A DNA stretch of 64,000 bases, taken from assembly GCA_943370025.1 (NCBI GenBank), contig CALRPI020000014.1:1-64000 (forward strand). The letters are read 5' to 3'. This document shows, in pieces, positions 17,748 to 25,647 of the stretch. This DNA is from JAAUUE01 sp943370025 (GTDB taxonomy: Bacteria; Cyanobacteriota; Cyanobacteriia; Cyanobacteriales; JAAUUE01). Made by a program: the position numbers and the translations under genes. The notes beneath the pieces were generated by a model, which was not told the DNA's origin, ran no database searches, and worked only from the letters and a program-made list of their open reading frames with translations. How positions within the stretch are numbered: position 1 is the first letter of the stretch; each line of letters begins with the position of its first letter.

Positions 17748-18062
17748 TCAACACTTGCGGGGTGGTAGGACTTCACTGAAGCGACGGAACTCCGCTAGGT
17801 ATTGCTCTAGGGCGATAAATTGCGCTAAATTCAGGCGGTAATAAATCCACCGCCCATCTTGGTGGCTCTGGACTAAACCAGCTTCCTTGAGGGTTTTCAG
17901 ATGAAAAGATAGTTTGGATTGGGGAACTTCTAGGCGATCGCACAAATCACAAACACACATCTCCTGCTGCCGTAATAGTTCCAAAATTCTTAGACGAATC
18001 GGGTCTGAAAGGGCATGGAAACCAGAGATAATTATTTGTGGGGCAGGGTTAGTGGTAATCAT
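17748..18062 (-). CDS. arsR: ArsR-family metalloregulator
   Basis: This 104-residue winged-helix repressor of the ArsR/SmtB family has the arsenic-sensing alpha-3 motif CVCDLC (about residues 36-41) and helix-turn-helix QSKLSFHLKTLKEAGLVQSH. Three thiolates bind As(III) and release DNA. One site of the same operator type lies upstream of its own start and two lie before pstS, so it probably controls both itself and the pstS-gap-arsJ unit. It is separated from pstS by a terminator and two palindromic elements. Confidence 0.93.
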   Translation of the reverse strand: MITTNPAPQIIISGFHALSDPIRLRILELLRQQEMCVCDLCDRLEVPQSKLSFHLKTLKEAGLVQSHQDGRWIYYRLNLAQFIALEQYLAEFRRFSEVLPPRKC

Positions 18063-18067
18063 TAATC

Positions 18068-18083
18068 ATCAAATTTTGTTGTT
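18068..18083. promoter_or_regulatory. Imperfect ArsR-type operator upstream of arsR
   Basis: ATCAA-ATTTTG-TTGTT differs from ATCAA-N6-TTGAT at one position and starts 6 bases before the arsR start codon. It could mediate autoregulation (inference). Confidence 0.5.
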
Positions 18084-18412
18084 ATGTGCCGATCATTGTT
18101 AATGTATTCTAGCAAACATATCCCGGATTTATGTCCCCTAACTGGGGATTAAGGGCAAGCGATCGCCCCCACCCCCCAAGTGTTCACAGATCATGTACTA
18201 GTATTAGGTAGACTAGAAAAGTAGTCAGGGCATAAGGTCTTGTGCCACTACCTGTGGTGGTTAGCAAAATAAGTTGCATAGATTCTATAACAACCGCCAA
18301 GGAGGTTAGGATGATTTGAGTAGTGGAACCACCGCTTGGCTGGGGTTCCACTACTCAAACTCCCTAGCTACGGCTATATAAATAATTAAATTTTAGGAGG
18401 TAGATATAGTTC
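18084..18412. other. 330-base gap with 16-bp hairpin, no gene
   Basis: At 18315-18359 TTTGAGTAGTGGAACC pairs perfectly with GGTTCCACTACTCAAA (16-bp stem, 13-nt loop). A smaller hairpin CCACTACCTGTGGTGG lies about 70 bases upstream (near 18245). No open frame longer than a few codons is present. It may be the exbB 5' leader, a small RNA or a palindromic repeat. Confidence 0.4.
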
Positions 18413-19129
18413 GTGAATATAGGAGAAATTATTAGTAAAGGTGGAATCGCCATCTATCCCCTTTTGGCTTTGTCCATCTTAGCTCTAGGCACAATTATTG
18501 AAAGAGTTTGGTTCTGGAGCCAAGTATTATTGCAGGAAAAAGAAACCGTCCGCCGCATCCTCGATACCGCTAGTCAGAACTGGCAAGTGGCGAGGGAAGT
18601 TGCAGAAGACACCAAAAAATTACCTATTGGCCGCTTCTTTCTCGCCGCACTACAGCTAGTAGACCCAGACCCAGAAATGTTGCGCTTGGCTCTGGAATCT
18701 GCTGCCGAAGAAGAAATTACCATGATGCGTCGGGGGGACAAAATTTTGGAAGCAGTAATTGCGATCGCACCCCTACTGGGACTATTAGGTACAGTTTTAG
18801 GCTTAATTAATTCTCTGCTCTCGATCCGGGTGGCAGATATTGGCAGTGGCTCGACCCAAGGAGTTACCTTAGGGATTGGTGAGGCTTTAATCAGTACCGC
18901 TGCTGGTCTGGTAGTGGCGATTACCAGCTTGGCCTTCTATCGACTGTTTCAGGCTTTTCTCTTTGGTCAGGTACGGGTATTCCGTCGGGCAGGTAGTGCG
19001 CTGGAGTTGATCTATCGCCAAGAACGTCTGGCACCCCAACCCTACAATTCCAATGTAAAGATCATTCCTGATCCCCAACCTCCTGATCCCAAATCTCCCG
19101 ATCCCCAACCTCCTGAAGAAACCCTGTAA
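18413..19129 (+). CDS. exbB: ExbB/TolQ/MotA-family proton channel subunit
   Basis: This 238-residue inner-membrane protein of the MotA/TolQ/ExbB family has three hydrophobic segments: YPLLALSILALGTIIERVWF, then IAPLLGLLGTVLGLINSLL, then ALISTAAGLVVAITSLAFY. The conserved GLLGTVLGL and the final helix form the proton path. The start is GTG at 18413, preceded by AGGAGGT at 11-nt spacing. The C terminus carries a short Pro/Asp-rich repeat (DPQPPDPKSPDPQPPEE). It is 44 bases upstream of exbD and together they should power a TonB-type outer-membrane process. Confidence 0.88.
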   Translation: MNIGEIISKGGIAIYPLLALSILALGTIIERVWFWSQVLLQEKETVRRILDTASQNWQVAREVAEDTKKLPIGRFFLAALQLVDPDPEMLRLALESAAEEEITMMRRGDKILEAVIAIAPLLGLLGTVLGLINSLLSIRVADIGSGSTQGVTLGIGEALISTAAGLVVAITSLAFYRLFQAFLFGQVRVFRRAGSALELIYRQERLAPQPYNSNVKIIPDPQPPDPKSPDPQPPEETL

Positions 19130-19172
19130 ACAAAGCCCCCATAGATACCTACAGATAAAGTACAGATAAAGT

Positions 19173-19955
19173 ATGAATAGTGACTCTCCCAAACCCCCAT
19201 CAGTTAATCCACCGGCACCACTCCGCATTCGTCTAGATACCGCGACAGGGGATGATGTGCAGGTAAACATTATTCCCCTAATTGATGTCATTTTCTGTAT
19301 TCTGACCTTCTTTATTTTGGCGGCGGTGGGTTTATCTCGTCAGCAGGCAATCAATATCAATCTACCTAAGGCGGAAACTGGAGTTCCCCAAGCCCGGCAA
19401 TTACTCATTGTTAGTCTAGATAGCCAAGGCAATGTGTTTGTCGAGCAGCAACCAGTGCGATCGAAGGAAGAGTTTATGCAAAAACTAGTCCAGTATCTGC
19501 AACAAAATCCCAATGGCTTGATGAGTCTCTATGCTTCTCCCAATGCCAGCTATGACCAAGTAGTCCAGCTATTAGATATTTTGCGGAGTGTGGGGGGCGA
19601 TCGCGTTGCCCTTGCCACTCTTCCCGGCGGTGCGCCCCCAGCTCCTAGTCCTACTGTTAATCCCAACGTTAATCCAAATATTAATCCCACCAATTCCCAA
19701 TTCACACCAACTCCCGGCAGTAGTGTTCCCCAGAACATTAATCCCGGTGGCACCCCCCCCCAAATCCCCGGACAATTCTCCCCCCAAACTCCCGGACAGA
19801 ATCAACAAATCCCCGGGCAACAATTCTCTCCTCAACTCCCCGGACAAGTACCCGGACAAAACCCCGCCAATCCTCAATTCTCGCCCCAGTTCAGTAGCCC
19901 CACCCCGGGCAAAAATCTTAACCCCGGACAAATCAATCCTAATTCTGGGCAATAA
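19173..19955 (+). CDS. exbD: ExbD/TolR-family protein with long Pro/Asn/Gln-rich tail
   Basis: This 260-residue protein has the ExbD/TolR core: one membrane helix near residues 35-58 (IIPLIDVIFCILTFFILAAV) with the conserved Asp of NIIPLIDVI, followed by the periplasmic domain. After about residue 155 the protein continues as an unusual disordered tail made of PNVNP/NPN and FSPQ-PGQ units. Canonical ExbD proteins are about 140 residues long. The tail may bind peptidoglycan or another surface structure. The gene follows exbB and likely forms one complex with it. Confidence 0.85.
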   Translation: MNSDSPKPPSVNPPAPLRIRLDTATGDDVQVNIIPLIDVIFCILTFFILAAVGLSRQQAININLPKAETGVPQARQLLIVSLDSQGNVFVEQQPVRSKEEFMQKLVQYLQQNPNGLMSLYASPNASYDQVVQLLDILRSVGGDRVALATLPGGAPPAPSPTVNPNVNPNINPTNSQFTPTPGSSVPQNINPGGTPPQIPGQFSPQTPGQNQQIPGQQFSPQLPGQVPGQNPANPQFSPQFSSPTPGKNLNPGQINPNSGQ

Positions 19956-20235
19956 ATTTCTGAGGGTATAGTCTATCGGGATTAACGGATCGCAAAGTTC
20001 TTGTGGGCTGCGACGACCCTCAGCCTGCAAAAAACTCTAAAACCTAGCTAATTTCTTGGCGGTGGATAATTTCTGTCGATAAAATCAACAACTTTACGTC
20101 TAGAAAATTTCCCAAAACAATTCCCAAAAAACTTAGGCAATAGGCGATAATCTTAATATTAAGGAATTGTTAAAGCTTTTACATCACCACTCACTAAACT
20201 TATAATTTTCTGTTACCTAGGAGCAACCCATCGCT

Positions 20236-21723
20236 ATGATCAGACACCATAGTTCCACCGCTGACCAGTTTGCTGGTATTCCAGAGCTTTTTAGCCCAGA
20301 ACTTACCAGACCAGACAAGCCAGAGGAGGCTTGCGGCGTTTTTGGCATCTATGCACCGGGGGAAAATGTCGGTAAAATGACCTACTTTGGCTTGTATGCC
20401 CTCCAGCACCGGGGGCAGGAATCAGCAGGGATTGCCACCTTTGCTGGGGATGATGTCCACCTATATAAGGAAATGGGTTTGGTGTCCCAAGTTTTTAATG
20501 AGACTATTCTCAGTAAATTAGAGGGAAATATTGCGGTGGGGCATAATCGTTATTCCACCACGGGTTCTAGTCGAGCAGTCAACGCCCAGCCAGCGGTAGT
20601 GGAAACCCGCTTAGGAGCTTTAGCTCTAGCTCACAATGGGAATTTGGTGAATACGGCGCAACTCCGGGAAGAATTATTAGCTAAAAATCGTGAATTAATC
20701 ACTAGTACTGACTCCGAGATGATTGCTGTGGCGATCGCCCAAGAAGTTGATAGCGGGAAAGATTGGCTCGAAGCCTCAATTAGTGCTTTCAATCGCTGTC
20801 AGGGAGCATTTAGCCTGGTGATCGGCAATAGCCAAGGCTTGATGGGGGTGCGGGATCCCAATGGGATTCGCCCCTTAGTGATTGGGTTGTTGGATAACCG
20901 CTATGTCCTCTCATCCGAAACCTGTGGCTTAGATATTATCGGGGCTGAATATCTCCGGGATGTGGAGCCGGGGGAATTGGTCTGGATCACCGAGGCGGGG
21001 CTAGCTTCTTTCCACTGGAGTCCCAAGCCCGAAAGCAAACTGTGCATTTTTGAGATGATCTACTTTGCCCGTCCCGATAGCATCATGAACCAAGAAAGCT
21101 TGTATAGCTACCGGATGCGCTTAGGGCATCAACTAGCATTGGAGTCTCCCGTAGCAGCGGATCTGGTGATTGGGGTTCCCGATTCGGGCATTCCGGCAGC
21201 CATTGGCTTTTCCCAGCGATCGGGCATTGCCTACGGTGAGGGCTTAATTAAAAATCGCTACGTAGGCAGAACTTTTATTCAGCCCACCCAAACCATGCGG
21301 GAAGCGGGAATTAAGATGAAACTTAACCCCCTTAAGGATGTGTTGATGGATAAGCGGGTAGTGATGGTGGATGATTCGATCGTCCGAGGCACGACCAGCC
21401 GAAAAATCATCCAAGCTTTGCGGGATGCGGGAGCAAAGGAAATTCACCTCCGAGTTTCTTCTCCCCCGGTCACCCATCCCTGCTTCTACGGCATTGATAC
21501 CGATAGCCAAGACCATCTGATTGCGGCGACTAAATCTGTAGCCGAAATTGCCGAGCAGATTGGTGTGGATACCCTTGCCTACCTGAGTTGGGATGGAATG
21601 CTCCGAGCCACCGGGGAAGACCCCCAGAGTTTCTGTTCGGCTTGTTTCACCGGAGATTATCCCGTAGCCATCCCGGAGCCAGTGAAGCGATCGAAGCTGA
21701 TTCTCGAAAAAGCTACAGTTTAG
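20236..21723 (+). CDS. purF: Amidophosphoribosyltransferase
   Basis: This 495-residue PurF catalyses the first committed step of purine synthesis, converting PRPP and glutamine to phosphoribosylamine. The N-terminal 32 residues are a propeptide before the catalytic Cys (EACGVFGIYAPGEN). The glutamine-amidotransferase half has HNRYSTTGSSRAVNAQP and NGNLVN. The PRPP-binding loop VMVDDSIVRGTTSRKIIQAL is at about 375. A GAGCAA precedes the start. Propeptide, length and motifs match [4Fe-4S]-type PurF; the four cluster Cys were not verified individually. Confidence 0.97.
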   Translation: MIRHHSSTADQFAGIPELFSPELTRPDKPEEACGVFGIYAPGENVGKMTYFGLYALQHRGQESAGIATFAGDDVHLYKEMGLVSQVFNETILSKLEGNIAVGHNRYSTTGSSRAVNAQPAVVETRLGALALAHNGNLVNTAQLREELLAKNRELITSTDSEMIAVAIAQEVDSGKDWLEASISAFNRCQGAFSLVIGNSQGLMGVRDPNGIRPLVIGLLDNRYVLSSETCGLDIIGAEYLRDVEPGELVWITEAGLASFHWSPKPESKLCIFEMIYFARPDSIMNQESLYSYRMRLGHQLALESPVAADLVIGVPDSGIPAAIGFSQRSGIAYGEGLIKNRYVGRTFIQPTQTMREAGIKMKLNPLKDVLMDKRVVMVDDSIVRGTTSRKIIQALRDAGAKEIHLRVSSPPVTHPCFYGIDTDSQDHLIAATKSVAEIAEQIGVDTLAYLSWDGMLRATGEDPQSFCSACFTGDYPVAIPEPVKRSKLILEKATV

Positions 21724-21730
21724 TTTAAAT

Positions 21731-21763
21731 AGATATTGCCCCCGCGCTGTGGGGGCAATATCT
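21731..21763 (+). terminator. Intrinsic terminator of purF
   Basis: AGATATTGCCCCC pairs with GGGGGCAATATCT (13-bp stem, 7-nt loop), 7 bases after the purF stop. Confidence 0.75.
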
Positions 21764-21927
21764 CCGCCTTAGTGTTTCATAAGGATTTACCGACATACCT
21801 CTAGTCGCCAAGCTCATCAGATATAGCAATTCTCAATCCAGTGAGGGACTGGACAATTGTAGGGGCGCAAGGCTTTACGCCCTCTATATGTATTGCAGCA
21901 TTTATCACAGCAAAATGATAGTTGCTA

Positions 21928-22323
21928 TCATGACTCTTCATCTGAATCTACCTTGTCCAGAACTTTCCATGCAAACCATAGGATAGCTATCATACAGACA
22001 ATCTCAACTGCGGCAAAAAAGAAATAAGAGTAGGTCGTACTGCCGCCTCCTACAACAAAAAGGATAGTGAGAATCACCGCTAGGGTATTGAACCAACGGC
22101 TGGTCTGGTTGGATAAGACGAGGGACAGAAATATCATCCCTAGCGGAATCTCAATAAAGATAGAAAAGACAAGCAGTAACTCTGGTGTTACGGGCAAACC
22201 AATAGAACCATCAATAATCTTCTCTAAAGTACCGGGGTGGATAAACCCAACTATGTCGGCAAAAGCTATGTTAAACATAACAACTGTCCACAATGCTGAA
22301 AGTTTGATTTTGGTAGTATCCAT
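21928..22323 (-). CDS. DUF6326-like four-helix membrane protein
   Basis: This 131-residue protein has four hydrophobic segments (LWTVVMFNIAFADIVGFI; LLLVFSIFIEIPLGMIFLSL; FNTLAVILTILFVVGG; VEIVCMIAILWFAWKVL) and a short acidic C terminus. The start MDTTKIKLSALWTVVMFNIA resembles DUF6326 proteins (recalled, not verified). The role is unknown. It stands alone; a family A element lies 20 bases upstream. Confidence 0.65.
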   Translation of the reverse strand: MDTTKIKLSALWTVVMFNIAFADIVGFIHPGTLEKIIDGSIGLPVTPELLLVFSIFIEIPLGMIFLSLVLSNQTSRWFNTLAVILTILFVVGGGSTTYSYFFFAAVEIVCMIAILWFAWKVLDKVDSDEES

Positions 22324-22342
22324 TAGACCTCTTGTATAAATT

Positions 22343-22445
22343 ACAGCACTTTGCGTTCAAATGAGACACGCTATAAATATTGAAAGTCCTATCAATGTTG
22401 GGTTTGAGAGTGGATAGCTGTAGCCACCCACTCTCAAACCGCTGT
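22343..22445. repeat. Family A palindromic element
   Basis: This 103-bp element has termini ACAGC and GCTGT, with the conserved inner strand GCGTTCAAATGAGACACGCT then ATTGAAAGTCC, and a core hairpin GTGGATAGCTG/TAGCCACCCA. Further copies lie at 24293, 35529, 38081 and (degenerate) 49112. Confidence 0.85.
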
Positions 22446-22530
22446 AAATATGAGTTCGATGAAAAAAATAGACAAAAGAAAGGCTCAGACGTATAAGCTA
22501 AAAGTTATTGACACTAAAGCAATCTGAGCC

Positions 22531-22692
22531 ATGACTATAATTTTAGTCCGTCTTGACCTTGAGGAAATATATTGCGATGTAGATGACTTTTATCAAATCT
22601 GGCAACAATGTCTGGAGTTCTTGCCTAAACTACCTTATGAGGGCAAAGCTAAACAGTATAAGTCCAAGTTGAGTATTAGAGGCTATTTATAA
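22531..22692 (+). pseudogene. IS982-type transposase N-terminal remnant
   Basis: A 53-residue frame beginning MTIILVRLDLEEIYCDVDDF resembles the N terminus of IS982-family transposases (IYCDVDDF-type start). The match stops where a family D element begins; the reading frame runs into that element and ends at its TAA. Upstream at about 22484-22530, GGCTCAGA...TCTGAGCC forms a terminal-like inverted repeat. It is a dead fragment, apparently interrupted by family D. The assignment is by short motif only. Confidence 0.5.
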
Positions 22693-22761
22693 AGTCTGAT
22701 TTTCCGCCCCCGCCGGGGGCGGAAAATCAGACCTTCTAGCCACTTTATAAATGACCTCTTA
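22677..22761. repeat. Family D element, reversed orientation
   Basis: This 85-bp element runs TAGAGGCTATTTATAAAGT, core hairpin CTGATTTTCCGCCCCCG.../...GGGGGCGGAAAATCAG, then ACCTTCTAGCCACTTTATAA and GACCTCTTA. Compared with 37978 the arms are swapped left to right. It sits at the broken end of the IS982 remnant. Confidence 0.8.
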
Positions 22762-22880
22762 GCGAAGTAATGACCATATTGCCATTCCTATCATCCCAAG
22801 CAACCTTCTTTGGATTTGGACGATAAGGGTTTGCTTTCAATCCCTCCAGCAATTTTCTAGTATCGGATTCATGTTATTAT

Positions 22881-22900
22881 GAGAATGATAATCGTTATAC
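22881..22900. promoter_or_regulatory. Fur/Zur-like box upstream of TonB-like gene
   Basis: GAGAATGATAATCGTTATA matches the 19-bp Fur consensus at 16 of 19 positions. As a Zur 7-1-7 site it is weaker (second half 4 of 7). It lies 18 bases before a family B element and about 130 bases before the gene at 23033. Confidence 0.6.
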
Positions 22901-22917
22901 ACTCAATGTGACACTAT

Positions 22918-23008
22918 AGGACTTACGTACTCTCAACGAATTATCGAGAGTTTTGGAAGTTGTTGCAGGCGCGGAGCACCTGCAACAACTTCCAAATTAG
23001 TAAGTCCT
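22918..23008. repeat. Family B palindromic element
   Basis: This 91-bp element starts AGGACTTACG, then AACGAATTATCGAGAGTTTT, a GGAAGTTGTTGCAGG/CCTGCAACAACTTCC core, and ends GTAAGTCCT. It separates a Fur/Zur-like box from its probable target gene. Confidence 0.85.
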
Positions 23009-23032
23009 GACTACTAAACTATTTCAGTCTCT

Positions 23033-24169
23033 ATGTTGCTACCCCAATTCTCAACATTGACTAGACATACTTCAATGGGGATGCTGGCAATTTCTCTAGG
23101 ATTCCATAGCTTACTCATGCTTCTACCCTATGACAGCCAGCCAAAGACAACAGAATCTCCTCACCCGTCAAAAGATATCCAAAAAGTAAGAGTTTCTGCT
23201 ACTTCGCCAGCTCCTCAACGAACTTTTCCCACCCCTACGCCTTCATCTCCTCCATCTCCCGTAAACACAATCCCTACCCCCGTACTCAATCCTAGCTCCC
23301 CACTCAATCATGTCAATACTGCAAATAATGCTCTAGGATTGGCTCGATCGACTCCAGCAGCCTTCCTCCCAGATTCTGCCTTAGTTAGTAAAAATAATTC
23401 TAGTAATAATAACTCTCCGGCTTTTCCCCCAGAATTAATTCCAAATACTCCCCCTCTACCCAGCTTTGAAGATTTTCCTAAATACCCCAATGCTCAACCC
23501 GGCTCCTTTAATTTAATCTCTCCAGAGCAGAATCAAGCTAGTCAACAAACGATCGATGACCTGAGTAAGGTTAGTCTTTATTTTGAACAATACTTGCCAA
23601 TATATAAATATCAATTTCAGTTAGTAACTCAGGAAGATCGAAGAAGAGTTTATCAAGTATCTAAAGGTAGCTTAGTCAAGTTTTTAACCCTAATTTTTCA
23701 ACCCAGCCAAGGAACTATTATTCTGCTGGCTAATGCTCCTCTAGATTTAACTGTCCTCAATAATATAGAGACAGCCAGTCAATTCCAGATAGCTTTTGAG
23801 CAGGTTTTAGTAGATTTGAAAAGCTTTGGTTCTAGCCGCATTGATATTCCTGAATTTTATTTTGATCAGCCAGAGTTCTTCTATTTTGCTTCAAGTCAGG
23901 ATCCCAAGAACTACGATATGCAAAAACCCCGGGCGGGATTTGATGGCAATTTTATTTTGATTCTTAAACAAACTCCAGAACAAATACTCAAAGATTTCTT
24001 TAATCCGCGATTAAGTAATCAAGGTTTTACCATTACAAATGCCGGAACCTACGGTGGGGGAATCCTCTACGAAGTTAGACGGCAAAACTATGTTCGATAT
24101 TTAAATTTACTGACCACAAAAGATAAAACGGCGACTATTGTGGTGATTTGGGAGCGATCGCCCACATGA
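23033..24169 (+). CDS. Membrane-anchored protein with Pro-rich linker, possible TonB-like
   Basis: This 378-residue protein starts with a hydrophobic stretch (GMLAISLGFHSLLMLLPYD), followed by a Pro/Ser/Thr-rich linker to about residue 150 and a globular C-terminal domain (LSKVSLYFEQYLPIYKYQFQ ...). The layout resembles TonB-type energy transducers, but the C-terminal TonB signature is not seen, so the similarity is architectural only. A Fur/Zur-like box lies upstream and znuA is the next gene (convergent). A role in metal uptake energised by ExbB/ExbD is a plausible inference. It could equally be an unrelated surface protein. Confidence 0.5.
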   Translation: MLLPQFSTLTRHTSMGMLAISLGFHSLLMLLPYDSQPKTTESPHPSKDIQKVRVSATSPAPQRTFPTPTPSSPPSPVNTIPTPVLNPSSPLNHVNTANNALGLARSTPAAFLPDSALVSKNNSSNNNSPAFPPELIPNTPPLPSFEDFPKYPNAQPGSFNLISPEQNQASQQTIDDLSKVSLYFEQYLPIYKYQFQLVTQEDRRRVYQVSKGSLVKFLTLIFQPSQGTIILLANAPLDLTVLNNIETASQFQIAFEQVLVDLKSFGSSRIDIPEFYFDQPEFFYFASSQDPKNYDMQKPRAGFDGNFILILKQTPEQILKDFFNPRLSNQGFTITNAGTYGGGILYEVRRQNYVRYLNLLTTKDKTATIVVIWERSPT

Positions 24170-24260
24170 TATAGCATTCCTAAATGGTTTGAGAGAAATG
24201 CACCCTTCGAGTGCGTCTCTCTCAAACCTCAAAAATCTACAAATGGTTTAGGATTGCTAT
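24169..24260. repeat. Family C element, inverted orientation
   Basis: It runs ATATAGCATTCCTAAATGGT ... a GTTTGAGAGAAATGCACCC/GAGTGCGTCTCTCTCAAAC core ... ACAAATGGTTTAGGATTGCT. It is the reverse complement of the element at 63520 with modest divergence, and overlaps the stop codon of the preceding gene by one base. Confidence 0.7.
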
Positions 24261-24292
24261 CCCAAATCAAAAAATGGTGAAACCATTTTTTT

Positions 24293-24395
24293 ACAGTACC
24301 TTGCCTTCAAATGAGACACGCCACAAATATTGAAAGTCCTATCAATGTTCTGTTTGAGAGTGGGTGGCTGTAGCCACCCACTCTCAAACTGCTGT
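24293..24395. repeat. Family A palindromic element
   Basis: This 103-bp copy has ACAGT/GCTGT ends, GCCTTCAAATGAGACACGCC, and the core TGGGTGGCTG/TAGCCACCCA. It lies in the 350-base gap before znuA. After it (24396-24520) only a GGCGCAAGGCTTTGCGCCC palindrome is seen. Confidence 0.85.
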
Positions 24396-24520
24396 ATTTG
24401 GCAAAATGGTAGGAGGAGGAGGGACAGAGAGGTAAAGAAGCTACAGGTGTCATAGGGGCGCAAGGCTTTGCGCCCTCTAACTCTAGGTTTCAGATTGTAC
24501 TCTCTAGCTTTCGCCCAAAA

Positions 24521-25540
24521 CTATCGGCTGGAGCTTCCTGCTGGTTCTCGGAGAGGTTCAGAGCTAGCGGATAGATTAGGGGCTGCGTATCTGCCTCCCA
24601 ATCCTTCTACAATCGTTCGAGTATTCGCAATCAACATTTTTTGGTAGGTATCTGCTTCCCCACCGACTGCCCCCAATCCATCGGCATAGAGTTCTTGTTC
24701 CGAAACTTTGATATTTGCTTCTCTGGCTACGGCGGTGATTAGTCGGGGATTGATGGTCAACTCAGCAAAGATAGTCGGTACTGATTCGGCTCTGATTTCC
24801 CGCACCAATTGAGCAACTCTCTGGGCTGTGGGAGCTTCTTCGGTGGACAACCCTTGCAATGCTCCCACTACGGGAATCCCATAGGCTGTGGAGTAATAGC
24901 CAAAGGCATCATGGGTAGTTACTAGTTTTCTTTGGTTAGCGGGAATAGTGCTGATCTGGGTTTTAATCCAATCATGGAGTTGGGTAAGTTGTCCTGTGAC
25001 CTTTTGAGTTTTGGTGGTGTAGCGATCGCTATTGCTAGGAATCAGGGTTTTCAGTCTATCCCGAACAGTTTCAGCCATCTTGCCGCCATTGGCAGCACTG
25101 TGCCAAACGTGGGGGTCTGCAACTCTTGCTCCGTCCTCTTCAAACATTTGGGGCGTGGGAATTGCTATTTCATGGACAGCAACCTTGGGGGCTGGAGTTG
25201 TAGTGGCTTCAATGATTTTAATTAGGGAGGGTTCAAAGTCATAGCCGCCGTAGAGAATCAAACTTGCTTGTTCGATCGCAATTCGATCTCCCGGTGTTGG
25301 TTGATAAATGTGGGGATCGATATCAGGGCTGATGAGACATTTGAGATCGATCGTATCTTCAGCAATTTGCTTAGTCAGGTCACAGAGGACGGTGCTAGTC
25401 ACAACTACCTTGGGTTTGGTTTGGGCGATGCTAATTGTGCTCAGAAAAGGGGTCATGAAGGCGATCGCTATTATGCCTCTACGCAAAAGTTGGCGAGTGC
25501 CGGCAGAAATTCGAGAATTTTTTTTTGTTTGCTTTGTCAT
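24521..25540 (-). CDS. znuA: Zinc ABC transporter substrate-binding protein
   Basis: This 339-residue (from ATG) ZnuA/TroA-type protein has a basic N terminus and hydrophobic signal (IIAIAFMTPFLSTISIAQ), then VVVTSTVLCDLTKQIAEDTI, the metal-ligand His in DPHIYQPTPGDR and the second His in DPHVWHS, and the central segment TTHDAFGYYSTAYGIPVVGA. It lacks the long His-rich loop typical of many ZnuA proteins. A TTG at 25570 would extend it but overlaps the Zur box region, so ATG at 25540 is chosen. No permease or ATPase genes are adjacent. A near-perfect Zur box lies 34 bases upstream. Confidence 0.88.
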   Translation of the reverse strand: MTKQTKKNSRISAGTRQLLRRGIIAIAFMTPFLSTISIAQTKPKVVVTSTVLCDLTKQIAEDTIDLKCLISPDIDPHIYQPTPGDRIAIEQASLILYGGYDFEPSLIKIIEATTTPAPKVAVHEIAIPTPQMFEEDGARVADPHVWHSAANGGKMAETVRDRLKTLIPSNSDRYTTKTQKVTGQLTQLHDWIKTQISTIPANQRKLVTTHDAFGYYSTAYGIPVVGALQGLSTEEAPTAQRVAQLVREIRAESVPTIFAELTINPRLITAVAREANIKVSEQELYADGLGAVGGEADTYQKMLIANTRTIVEGLGGRYAAPNLSASSEPLREPAGSSSR

Positions 25541-25573
25541 TATTTTGAGAATTTGTTGGGGAACTTTCAAGAA

Positions 25574-25588
25574 TGAGAATCATTATCA
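25574..25588. promoter_or_regulatory. Zur box upstream of znuA
   Basis: TGAGAAT-C-ATTATCA matches the cyanobacterial 7-1-7 Zur motif TGATAAT-N-ATTATCA at 14 of 15 positions. It should repress znuA when zinc is plentiful. Confidence 0.8.
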
Positions 25589-25647
25589 TGTTTCCGCTAT
25601 AGTAAAGGCTCTACTTCAGCTTGTCAACTGCAATTTTCCAGCCCAGA

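Noticed and set aside
18301..18320. AGGAGGTTAGGATGATTTGA as a two-codon leader peptide
   Set aside because: It has a good ribosome-binding sequence but only Met-Ile before the stop, and overlaps a hairpin arm; more likely chance.
22762..22880. Minus-strand open stretch reading SDTRKLLEGLKANPYRPN and KKVAWDDRNGNMVIT
   Set aside because: It looks protein-like but has no start codon or recognisable family and sits between an element and a Fur-like box. It may be a gene remnant but cannot be supported.
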